64,000 nucleotides of DNA, from contig NZ_AYMJ01000014.1 of the NCBI RefSeq assembly GCF_000633255.1, forward strand, positions 122,904 through 186,903, in the 5' to 3' direction. Origin of the DNA: Pseudomonas sp. H1h (lineage in GTDB: Bacteria > Pseudomonadota > Gammaproteobacteria > Pseudomonadales > Pseudomonadaceae). The position numbers were made by a program, and so were the translations under genes. The notes under the pieces are model-generated. The model was not told the origin of the DNA. It searched no databases and saw only the letters and a program-made list of their open reading frames with translations. Positions 8,212-14,868 of this stretch are shown one piece after another (the first letter of the stretch is position 1; every line of letters begins with the position of its first letter).

Positions 8212-9180
8212 ATGGCTCATCTCATTGAACAAATGGCTTATGTTGGCGCAACTCCCTGGCACGGTCTGGGTAGTCGCCTTTCTCCGAAACAACCCATCGA
8301 AATCTGGCAGCGCGAAGCGGGTATGGACTGGAAGATCCAGGACAGCCCGGTGCATTTCAAATCCGATAGCATCGGTGCACTTGGCTCAATTCACACCTTC
8401 CCTGACCAGAAGGTTCTCTACCGCTCCGATACTAAGGCCCCGTTGTCCGTGGTTTCTCAGCGCTACCAGGTCGTGCAGCCGCGCGAGGTCTTGGAGTTCT
8501 ATCGGGACCTCACTGAAGTATCGGGCTTCGAGCTGGAAACGGCCGGCGTACTCAAAGGCGGTCGCAAGTTTTGGGCGCTGGCCCGCACTGGCCAAGGTAC
8601 GACCTTGAGAGGCAACGATCAGGTCAATGGTTATCTCCTGCTGGCCACCTCCTGTGACGGTACCTTGGCTACCACGGCCACACCTACAACTGTGCGGGTA
8701 GTTTGCAATAACACGTTGACTATTGCGCTGGACGGTTCGGCCAAAGCGATCAAGGTGCCGCACAGCACGCGTTTCGATCCACAGGCAGTTAAAAAGCAAC
8801 TCGGTATCGCCGTCTCGCAATGGGACAACTTCATGCACCGGATGCGAATGCTGTCTGAACGCAAAGTTCAGTGGCATGAAGCCATGGGATTCTTCATGAA
8901 CGTGCTGTGTGATGCCAATCCGAACATGCCACTACCGGCAGTACTTCCCAACGAGCGGGCGCTACGCAAGGTGCAATGCCTGTATGAAGGTCAGGGCCGC
9001 GGGTCAACCCTGGTGTCAGCTCAAGGAACCGCCTGGGGCCTGCTCAACGCCGTGACGGAGTACGTCGACCACGAACGCCGTGCGAGAAGCATCGAGTACC
9101 GTATGGACTCTGCCTGGTTCGGGCAAGGAGCACAGCTCAAGCAACGGGCGCTGGAGGCGGCGCTACAACTTGCAGCTTAG
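8212..9180 (+). CDS. DUF932 domain-containing protein (phage/plasmid-like)
   Basis: This 322-residue protein belongs to the DUF932 (YfjQ-like, TIGR03299-type) family, common on plasmids, phages and integrative elements. The N-terminus (AYVGATPWHGLGSRL) is the family's typical opening. It continues with VYRSDTKAPLSVVSQRY-like and LATSCDGTLATTATPTTVRVVCNNT segments. The molecular role is not established; occurrence beside recombination genes suggests DNA metabolism. AAAGGACC upstream gives a clear ribosome site. It lies between two stem-loops, in a row with YqaJ, a cysteine-rich protein and RadC. Confidence 0.9.
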   Translation: MAHLIEQMAYVGATPWHGLGSRLSPKQPIEIWQREAGMDWKIQDSPVHFKSDSIGALGSIHTFPDQKVLYRSDTKAPLSVVSQRYQVVQPREVLEFYRDLTEVSGFELETAGVLKGGRKFWALARTGQGTTLRGNDQVNGYLLLATSCDGTLATTATPTTVRVVCNNTLTIALDGSAKAIKVPHSTRFDPQAVKKQLGIAVSQWDNFMHRMRMLSERKVQWHEAMGFFMNVLCDANPNMPLPAVLPNERALRKVQCLYEGQGRGSTLVSAQGTAWGLLNAVTEYVDHERRARSIEYRMDSAWFGQGAQLKQRALEAALQLAA

Positions 9181-9236
9181 GCCTAGTTTTCACTGTCCTC
9201 ATAAACCCCTTCCCCATTCTGTTCTTCCACTCCCTA

Positions 9237-9273
9237 AACGCCTGACCAGCTTCGTGCTGGTTGGGCGTTTTTA
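9237..9273 (+). terminator. Hairpin before the YqaJ gene
   Basis: AACGCCTGACCAGC pairs with GCTGGTTGGGCGTT around a TTCGT loop, with a single mismatch, followed by TTTTTAT. This is a strong intrinsic terminator or attenuator ending about 20 bases before the YqaJ start. Confidence 0.8.
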
Positions 9274-9291
9274 TGCCTCAAGGAAATGATT

Positions 9292-10296
9292 ATGAGCTCT
9301 CAATCCCTACTACATCTCAGAACTAAACCCAGTCCTGCCTTACGCTTGGTCGGCACCAAACAACTGCCGCGTGAGGACTGGTTGGCCGTGCGCAAGCAAG
9401 GCATCGGCAGTTCGGATGCCGCCGCCGCTGTGGGCCTGAACCCTTATAAATCACAGCTGGAACTGTGGATGGAAAAAACCGGGCGTGACACCTTACTAAC
9501 CATGCTCGATCCGCAGGATGAGGAAAGCCCCGCGTACTGGGGCAACATCCTGGAGCCGATTGTCGCATCCCATTACACCCGGCGCAGCGGTCATCGGGTC
9601 CGCCGAGTCAATGCGGTTCTGCAGCATCCTGATCCCAAACTGGCCTGGATGCTGGCCAATATCGACCGTGAGGTTATCGGTGCGTCAGAAGTGCAGATTC
9701 TCGAATGCAAAACCGCCGGCATAAACGGCGCACGTCTCTGGAAAGAAGGCGTGCCCGAGTATGTGCAGTTGCAGGTCATTCACCAGTTGGCCGTGACTGG
9801 CAAGCAGGCGGCGGATGTGGCGGTACTGCTCGGAGGTCAGCACCTGGAAATCCATCGCATTGAGCGCGATGAGTCACTGATAGCTCGGCTGATCGACCTG
9901 GAACGGCTCTTCTGGGATTACGTCGTCAGTGACACCCCACCGCCGGCAGACGGTTCGGCCTCAGCGGAGCAAGCTTTGCGCTGTCTGTATCCGCACGACA
10001 ATGGACAAACCCTAGACTTTAGCCAGGACACACTGCTCTGTACGGCCTTTACAGAGCTGCAGAACGTGCGCAAGTCGATTGCTCTGCAGGAGGCGCAGGA
10101 AGCTCAACTTAAGCAAACACTGCAACAGGCCATAGGCGATGCCAGTCGGGCGACCTTCGCAACCGGCAGCATCACGTGGAAGAAAGCCAAAGACAGCTTG
10201 GCTCTGGATATCCCACGCCTGCTAAAAGAAAAGCCTCATCTGCAAGTTCGCTACTCGACCACCAAAGTCGGTAGTCGACGTTTTCTGCTGGCTTAA
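9292..10296 (+). CDS. YqaJ-like viral recombinase (PD-(D/E)XK exonuclease)
   Basis: This 334-residue nuclease is of the YqaJ/lambda-exonuclease group, which resects double-stranded ends to feed single-strand annealing. The recognisable elements are IGSSDAAAAVGLNPYKS (38-54), YWGNILEPIV with Glu88, NIDREV with Asp125, ILECKTAG with Glu138 and Lys140, and YVQLQVIHQLAV with Gln159. Together they make the PD-(D/E)XK active site. ATG 9292 has AGGAA 6 bases upstream; ATG 9286 is too close to it. The gene is followed by another hairpin and the cysteine-rich protein. No classical RecT/Bet annealase is adjacent. Confidence 0.9.
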   Translation: MSSQSLLHLRTKPSPALRLVGTKQLPREDWLAVRKQGIGSSDAAAAVGLNPYKSQLELWMEKTGRDTLLTMLDPQDEESPAYWGNILEPIVASHYTRRSGHRVRRVNAVLQHPDPKLAWMLANIDREVIGASEVQILECKTAGINGARLWKEGVPEYVQLQVIHQLAVTGKQAADVAVLLGGQHLEIHRIERDESLIARLIDLERLFWDYVVSDTPPPADGSASAEQALRCLYPHDNGQTLDFSQDTLLCTAFTELQNVRKSIALQEAQEAQLKQTLQQAIGDASRATFATGSITWKKAKDSLALDIPRLLKEKPHLQVRYSTTKVGSRRFLLA

Positions 10297-10341
10297 ACGA
10301 TCGTTCACTCCTCCCCTATCCCCGTGTCCTTTCCCTTCAAT

Positions 10342-10379
10342 GCCACCCTGGTCGCTCGTGCGGTCTCGGTGGCGTTTTT
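10342..10379 (+). terminator. Hairpin before the cysteine-rich protein gene
   Basis: GCCACC (10342-10347) and GGTGGC (10368-10373) bracket an inner partly paired stretch and are followed by GTTTTTA. It ends 23 bases before the start codon of the next gene, the same layout as the preceding hairpins. Confidence 0.7.
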
Positions 10380-10402
10380 ATTTCAATGACAGGAGAACTC
10401 CC

Positions 10403-11326
10403 ATGCTCAAAGGTTTAGCCATCACACCGCCGGTTTTAGGCCGAATTTCCATCGGCAAAGTCGTCGAAAAGAACGGTAAGCGTCTGCCAGAAAAGGACGA
10501 TCAATTCACCCTCACCTCCCAAGTGCAGAGCCGTGACGGCTGGTTGCTGCACCCCCTTAACGAAGAATTGCGCAATGGCCAGGACGGCAAACTGCGCAGC
10601 ATTCCGATTCGGCTGCTCTTCAACGAGCCGGACCTCAACTTGCGGGCTGACTACAACCTGTTCGACCGTAACACCGGCCGGCCGCTGTGCGTCGGCAATG
10701 GTGAGACCTGCAAGCGTCTGACCAAGGATGGCATTCAGTCGTTGCCCTGCCCTTCACCGGATGGCTGTTCACTGGCTCAAGGCAATGCCTGCAAACCTTA
10801 CGGCCGGCTCAACGTGGTGATTGGCGATGACGATCCACTGGGCAGCTTTGTCTTTCGCACCACCGGCTACAACAGCATCCGCACCCTCGCAGCGCGACTG
10901 CATTATCTGCAAGCCATCTCTGGCGATCGACTGGCCTGCCTGCCGCTGGAGTTGCGTCTTCGCGGTAAGTCCACTCGCCAAAGCCACGGTGCACCGATTT
11001 TCTACGTAGACATCACGGTACGCAGTGGTCTGGGCATGGAGGATGCCTTAATCGCAGCCAAGCAATTGGAGGAGACCCGCCAAGCCGCAGGCTTTGACCA
11101 AAGCGCCTTGGATCAAGCGGCACGGCAGGGTTTTAACAACGGGGCCTTTGAGGACACCGTGGAGGACACCGGTGCCATCGTCGAGGAGTTCTTCCCTCTC
11201 ATTGAAGATCAGCCCAGCCGTATAGAACTCACCCCCCCTCCACTGGCAGCGCCTGCCAAACCCTCACTTGCCCAGAAGCTGGAATCGCGAGCCTCGCAGC
11301 ACAAAAGCAGGTATTCGGTTCAGTAG
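10403..11326 (+). CDS. Cysteine-rich phage-type protein, Gp3/recombination-directionality-factor-like (tentative)
   Basis: This is a 307-residue protein with AGGAGAACTCCC before ATG 10403. It has five clustered cysteines (96, 103, 116, 122, 130), consistent with a structural metal site. Next comes a stretch of the form YNSIRTLAARLHYLQAISG followed by LPLELRLRGKS. That order of Cys cluster, Tyr-Asn-Ser-Ile helix and basic strand resembles phage Gp3-like recombination directionality factor domains. The C-terminal 60 residues are acidic then Pro/Ala-rich and probably disordered. Its position between a YqaJ exonuclease and RadC suggests a DNA-recombination partner, perhaps replacing an annealase. 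This functional reading is inference. Confidence 0.8.
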   Translation: MLKGLAITPPVLGRISIGKVVEKNGKRLPEKDDQFTLTSQVQSRDGWLLHPLNEELRNGQDGKLRSIPIRLLFNEPDLNLRADYNLFDRNTGRPLCVGNGETCKRLTKDGIQSLPCPSPDGCSLAQGNACKPYGRLNVVIGDDDPLGSFVFRTTGYNSIRTLAARLHYLQAISGDRLACLPLELRLRGKSTRQSHGAPIFYVDITVRSGLGMEDALIAAKQLEETRQAAGFDQSALDQAARQGFNNGAFEDTVEDTGAIVEEFFPLIEDQPSRIELTPPPLAAPAKPSLAQKLESRASQHKSRYSVQ

Positions 11327-11372
11327 CCACCAACTCTTCTGCGTTCTTCCCTATTCGCTCAGGAATACCTGA

Positions 11373-11870
11373 ATGAAATATCACAAGCTGATAGCCGGTG
11401 AAACAATCGGTACCTATGTCATGGAATCCCCGGTTACCGAGGCTGACATCCTGCAGATGGCACAACAATTGGCAATGAGCCGTCTGTCTAAAGGCCGGGC
11501 ATTGACGGAGCCAAAGCAGGTTTTTAGCCACCTGCAAACACTGCTGCAGTACCACGAGCACGAGGTCTTTGCGCTACTACTGCTCGACAGCAAACATCGA
11601 GTGATTGCCTTCAGGGAGCTATTCAGAGGCACGCTGGATGGCGCCAGCGTCTACCCGCGAGAAGTGGTCAAGATTGCGTTGGAGCACAATGCGGCAGCGG
11701 TAATTCTGGTACATAACCATCCATCCGGCGATCCTGAACCTAGTCAAGCCGATCGCACGCTAACCCTGGCGCTCAAGAACGCCCTCAGCATGATTGGCAC
11801 CCAGACGTTGGATCACATCGTTGTAGGTCATGAAGGCTGCGTATCGCTGGCTGAACGAGGTTACCTTTAA
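11373..11870 (+). CDS. RadC family protein, short JAB/MPN-domain form
   Basis: These 165 residues make up only the C-terminal RadC domain, without the N-terminal helix-hairpin-helix of the chromosomal protein. The JAMM metalloprotease-like motif is intact: HNHPSGDPEPSQAD, with His114, His116 and Asp127, and Glu64 upstream. Such short forms (YkfG, YeeS, YfjY type) are typical of integrated elements such as CP4-57. Their biochemical role is unresolved. It is the last plus-strand gene of the cassette, and a large terminator follows within 15 bases. Confidence 0.93.
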   Translation: MKYHKLIAGETIGTYVMESPVTEADILQMAQQLAMSRLSKGRALTEPKQVFSHLQTLLQYHEHEVFALLLLDSKHRVIAFRELFRGTLDGASVYPREVVKIALEHNAAAVILVHNHPSGDPEPSQADRTLTLALKNALSMIGTQTLDHIVVGHEGCVSLAERGYL

Positions 11871-11881
11871 CTCCAATGTAC

Positions 11882-11949
11882 ACACCGTCCGATGGACCGC
11901 CTTTGGCACTGCCAGGGTGGTCGTCGGCACGGTGTCCTTCTATTTTTTT
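11882..11949 (+). terminator. Long terminator after radC
   Basis: ACACCGT (11882-11888) pairs with ACGGTGT (11929-11935), with further pairing inside (GGACCGCC with GGGTGGTC), and TATTTTTTT follows. It ends the plus-strand cassette before the opposed gp2-like gene. Confidence 0.7.
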
Positions 11950-11969
11950 GTCGTGATTCAGCGTTGTGC

Positions 11970-12626
11970 TCAGGATCTGCTGCACCCGAAACCATGGGAA
12001 CCATCCCCAAAAACCTTCGTGCTCGACTTACACAGGTAGCTCGCACGATGGAAGAAGGCTGCCTGTCCGGCTATCTCGTCGCGATACAAGTGATAGTAAG
12101 GATTTTGTGGAATCTCGACCAATCCCCTGACAGCCTCTACTGATAACCCTAAAGCGCTTGCCCACGCTCCTTCCAAGCGATTAAACATGTTGTCTCTGCC
12201 TGATTCGATCTTCCCCAGCGCATTGAAGGCATCGTAGTTCAGCAAGATCGCAAAGTGATAATGTGGCCGCCCGCGCTGCCCTTGTTCCCTAGCCCAGACG
12301 TAACGCACCTTGGTGTCGTGAGCGTACTTATTCACAAGTTTCGCCATTTGGCGATTGTGCTTGATCTTGGCTTTAAAGGATTCGATGAAGCGGTCGATAA
12401 CTTCGTTCGTGAAAGCGTAATCGGGCAATTGGTTATTAGCTGGTAGCCGCAGGTCAAACCTGAATGCAAACACACGAGGGTACTGATTAAGCGCTCGAGA
12501 TACCGTCTGATGAAGACGATTTAGGTACTCTTGGATGAAAGGCCCCTTATCCACTTGTACGGCCAAGCCTTGATAGTGGCCTTCGTAATGAAGGGTTAAG
12601 TTTGTGTTATCTGGATGTCTAGCCAT
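11970..12626 (-). CDS. Inovirus Gp2-like / YagK-YfjJ family replication protein
   Basis: This 218-residue protein is of the YagK/YfjJ C-terminal family, related to inovirus Gp2 replication initiators. It shows RPHYHFAILLNYDAFN at residues 120-135. The His122-Tyr-His124 within it fits the HUH metal-binding motif of rolling-circle nickases. A conserved FAFRFDLRLP segment lies near residue 53. Such genes are frequent on filamentous-phage relatives and integrated islands (for example CP4-57). It faces the radC gene and lies downstream of the alpA-like regulator on the same strand. A perfect hairpin lies about 70 bases upstream of its start. Nicking activity is inferred, not shown. Confidence 0.85.
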   Translation of the reverse strand: MARHPDNTNLTLHYEGHYQGLAVQVDKGPFIQEYLNRLHQTVSRALNQYPRVFAFRFDLRLPANNQLPDYAFTNEVIDRFIESFKAKIKHNRQMAKLVNKYAHDTKVRYVWAREQGQRGRPHYHFAILLNYDAFNALGKIESGRDNMFNRLEGAWASALGLSVEAVRGLVEIPQNPYYHLYRDEIAGQAAFFHRASYLCKSSTKVFGDGSHGFGCSRS

Positions 12627-12695
12627 GATGGAGCCCCGAGTATTGGTTTCATATAGTCAGGACTCCTAGTACATTTTTACCTTACATCTTAGAAT

Positions 12696-12717
12696 GCAGA
12701 GCACAGTACTGCTCTGC
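12696..12717. repeat. Perfect inverted repeat upstream of the gp2-like gene
   Basis: GCAGAGCA (12696-12703) and TGCTCTGC (12710-12717) flank the 6-base loop CAGTAC. It is 70 bases upstream of the HUH-type gene. HUH initiators usually nick at such hairpins, so it is a candidate origin or an operator. Confidence 0.5.
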
Positions 12718-12900
12718 TCAGAGTGCCTACATTCCCTCCGACACACCCCTACACCTAACCAGTACAGACAAGCCAAACTCACAATAGAGATACTATATAA
12801 GCATAGTACCAATACCGAAAATCCCTGGCGGCACAACACCAGATAAAACACCCACAAACCCCGGTAAAACCTAACATCACATAGACCACAATCACTCTGG

Positions 12901-12935
12901 AAAAACACCACCAAGGAACTAATCCTTGATGGTGT
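12901..12935 (-). terminator. Terminator of the alpA-like gene
   Basis: Read on the minus strand, AACACCATCAAGGA pairs with TCCTTGGTGGTGTT with one weak pair, and a run of thymines (12901-12905) follows. It lies about 50 bases after the alpA-like stop. Confidence 0.7.
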
Positions 12936-12983
12936 TAACTGAACCTAGCTAATCAAACTTCAAAAGCCAGCCACAGCAGAACC

Positions 12984-13184
12984 TCAAGTACTCTTGCTCA
13001 CCAATTGATCCCGCTCTTTAACCTTATGCAGTATCCAATCGTGAACTTCACTTTCCAGCCAACCCACGCAACGATCACCCAAAGAAATAGGTTTTGGAAA
13101 TGAATTCCCGGAAATAAATTTGTAAATCGTAGATCTAGCGAGGCCAGTTAGATCCATGACCTCTTTCAATCGAATTATCCTCAT
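12984..13184 (-). CDS. AlpA family phage regulatory protein
   Basis: This 66-residue DNA-binding protein has the MerR-like winged-helix pattern of AlpA/excisionase-type regulators: MRIIRLKEVMDLTGLARSTIYKFI, then GNSFPKPISLG and WLESEVHDWI. The family controls integrase/excision genes of prophage-like elements (AlpA in CP4-57). AGGAGCTGCGTTC precedes ATG 13184, which is preferred over an ATG 36 bases upstream. No integrase gene is near, so its target is either outside the window or a local promoter. It is divergent from the AT-rich gene at 13505. Confidence 0.92.
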   Translation of the reverse strand: MRIIRLKEVMDLTGLARSTIYKFISGNSFPKPISLGDRCVGWLESEVHDWILHKVKERDQLVSKST

Positions 13185-13504
13185 GAACGCAGCTCCTGTA
13201 TTCGTCCAGAGGATTGGCAAGCCCAGTAAAAATTAACGTGTTACCGACTCTACCCCTCATCAAAAGGCAACGCCTGGCGAGGTAACCCTGGCAGAGCAGG
13301 GCACCAAATTTAATCAGACGGAAAATTTGCCCGTGAAATGGCGTTACCTTATTTCGCCATATTGCTGCTATAAACAGGTACAGTTCCCCAGTAAAGACTG
13401 AGAAATCTATTTTTTTTAACTACTAGAGATGCTCTTGGTTGACACGTGAGTGATGGTAGAGTAAATCTATATTCTTACTTTATTTACGCTAGAAGGAATC
13501 TACA
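13185..13504. other. Divergent promoter region, alpA-like / unknown gene
   Basis: These 320 bases lie between the divergent starts at 13184 and 13505. A TTGACA hexamer occurs at 13439-13444, with only a weak -10 (TAAATC) 17 bases on. GTTACC-type words recur (near 13240 and 13345), possible regulator sites. Confidence 0.4.
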
Positions 13505-14356
13505 GTGGCACTACACCTTGAAGATGCTCTTTCCCAACTTCTCGGCGAAACGGAATACAGCAATCGCCACGATATATGGCTGTGGTACACACTTTCATTC
13601 TACGAAACTAGATTTAACCCCAATGATTACTCAGATACTGGCATGAGAGACAAAATGGCCAGATACCTACAAACTAGGACATGGAGAGTCGACGAACTAC
13701 TGAAAGAAAGACGCAAGCAACTTGTTCACAAAAGAGATATTGAGTGGATAACGGAAGACCGTCGAGTAGCAGAGTGGATGACAAGAGAAATTCAAAACTC
13801 CACCGGGCACAGCCAACTCAACAACTACTTCGACTTAAAAGAAAAAGATCTGCCTATCGCAATCCTCGACGTATGGCAAAGAGACATAACTCAAAAAACA
13901 AATCTACTTAGAGATCTTGAACAAAGATGGAAAAGTCACAAAACAAACGACAAAGTGTATGCCTGGTTTAAAGATGACGACCAGAAAAGCCAGTTCGCTT
14001 GGGACTGGCTAGAAAAGAACTCCTTCGTCGTCACAATCGGATCAACTCCTTTCGAAACATTCGAAGACGTATTGATATTTTTTGACAAAGCGAATTACTC
14101 ACGAGAACAAAAAGAACTTTATATAGGAAAAATCAAAAAAGGATGGACCCAAAAAAAATATAGAGAAAACCTAAAAGGAAAGGCTCAGTACAACTTTGTT
14201 CTTTCAGACAAGGCAATTGAAAGCCTCGAAAAGCTGGCGAGCCGCTATGAGATTAGCCGAGCAAGGCTCTTAGAGATACTGATAGAAATGGAAGCAGAAA
14301 AGAATGATCACATACCTGAAAGAATCAGAACATTACAACTACTAAGAAACCCATAA
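13505..14356 (+). CDS. Uncharacterised AT-rich gene with a possible C-terminal ribbon-helix-helix
   Basis: I do not recognise this 283-residue protein. It starts at GTG 13505 with AGAAGGA about 9 bases upstream. It is strongly charged, with many Lys, Glu, Asp, Trp and Arg residues, and predicted mostly helical. The last ~60 residues (FVLSDKAIESLEKLASRYEI then SRARLLEILIEME) look like a ribbon-helix-helix DNA-binding or dimerisation unit. Codon and base usage is clearly AT-richer than the chromosomal genes, which suggests recent transfer. It lies between an AlpA regulator and the Septu-like pair, a typical position for cargo or defence genes. No signal peptide or membrane helix is visible. Confidence 0.8.
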   Translation: MALHLEDALSQLLGETEYSNRHDIWLWYTLSFYETRFNPNDYSDTGMRDKMARYLQTRTWRVDELLKERRKQLVHKRDIEWITEDRRVAEWMTREIQNSTGHSQLNNYFDLKEKDLPIAILDVWQRDITQKTNLLRDLEQRWKSHKTNDKVYAWFKDDDQKSQFAWDWLEKNSFVVTIGSTPFETFEDVLIFFDKANYSREQKELYIGKIKKGWTQKKYRENLKGKAQYNFVLSDKAIESLEKLASRYEISRARLLEILIEMEAEKNDHIPERIRTLQLLRNP

Positions 14357-14868
14357 AACCAAAACAGCATCCAACTTACATGCGCTCGCCCTCGACTGGC
14401 GGCGCCCCCCTTAAAACTGTAATTCGAATGGGACTCCTCGATTCATCATCAGTACCTTGTCTAATGATAGAAGGGAAACGCCCAACTAGAACAGCACCAC
14501 CTTTTTTCAATCTACCCTTTCTTAAGTGGTCTAAGGATATAAAAATCACTTTGTGCTTCTTTAAGTCACTTTGACTTTCGAAGATTTCCTGTTACCTAAA
14601 CCCAATCGGGACTTGAGCTTAGGGTTCGCGGCCCCCGTCTAGGGTGCGTCTGATTGAGCGCAGTTAGAACAAATCTACAGTGACCGCTCCATGAACACGG
14701 CATTCAAGGCCGCCATGTAATTCCCGATATGCCCCCCTCTCACTAGACTAGAAGTTTGAAGGGGAAAACAGTCAAAATCAGGAAGGCTTTTTCAGCCACT
14801 CCAAGAGGCTGCGCTGGGAGCAGGTCAACAGGTAGACTAGCGTTTTTAAGCGTCGGCTGGAGTTACGC
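14357..14868. other. 512-base stretch upstream of the Septu-like pair
   Basis: No plus-strand gene is supported here. The minus strand holds a possible small or broken gene at 14376-14549. I see no reverse transcriptase and no retron-type inverted-repeat RNA, so the ATPase/HNH pair appears to stand alone. Confidence 0.45.
14376..14549 (-). CDS. Possible small or degraded gene (57 codons)
   Basis: A minus-strand frame ending in TAA at 14376 encodes VIFISLDHLRKGRL, KKGGAVLVGRFPSII and a final TVLRGAPPVEGERM. The regular mix of residues looks protein-like. The only start option is GTG 14549 with a weak AAGAAG upstream. The open frame extends further to 14591 without a start, and a neighbouring frame upstream encodes a basic stretch ending in a stop. 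It may therefore be the 3' remnant of a frameshifted gene. I cannot assign a family. Confidence 0.25.
   Translation of the reverse strand: MIFISLDHLRKGRLKKGGAVLVGRFPSIIRQGTDDESRSPIRITVLRGAPPVEGERM

Larger units (their letters stand above)
12627..12983. other. AT-rich intergenic stretch with hairpins
   Basis: These 357 bases lie between the gp2-like gene and the alpA-like gene. They hold a perfect 8-bp hairpin at 12696-12717 and the alpA terminator at 12901-12935. An 82-codon minus-strand open frame crosses it, but its product is cysteine- and leucine-rich without family features, so I do not call it. Confidence 0.45.

Noticed and set aside
12666..12914. 82-codon minus-strand frame
   Set aside because: Cys/Leu/Val-rich product without domain, crossing a hairpin and lying over the alpA terminator; no supporting ribosome site.
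13446..13646. Plus-strand frame overlapping the start of the AT-rich gene
   Set aside because: The GTG-started 283-residue frame has a better ribosome site and protein-like composition; this one is its shadow.
14357..14868. Retron non-coding RNA and reverse transcriptase before the ATPase gene
   Set aside because: No frame encodes a reverse transcriptase, and no long inverted-repeat RNA is visible.
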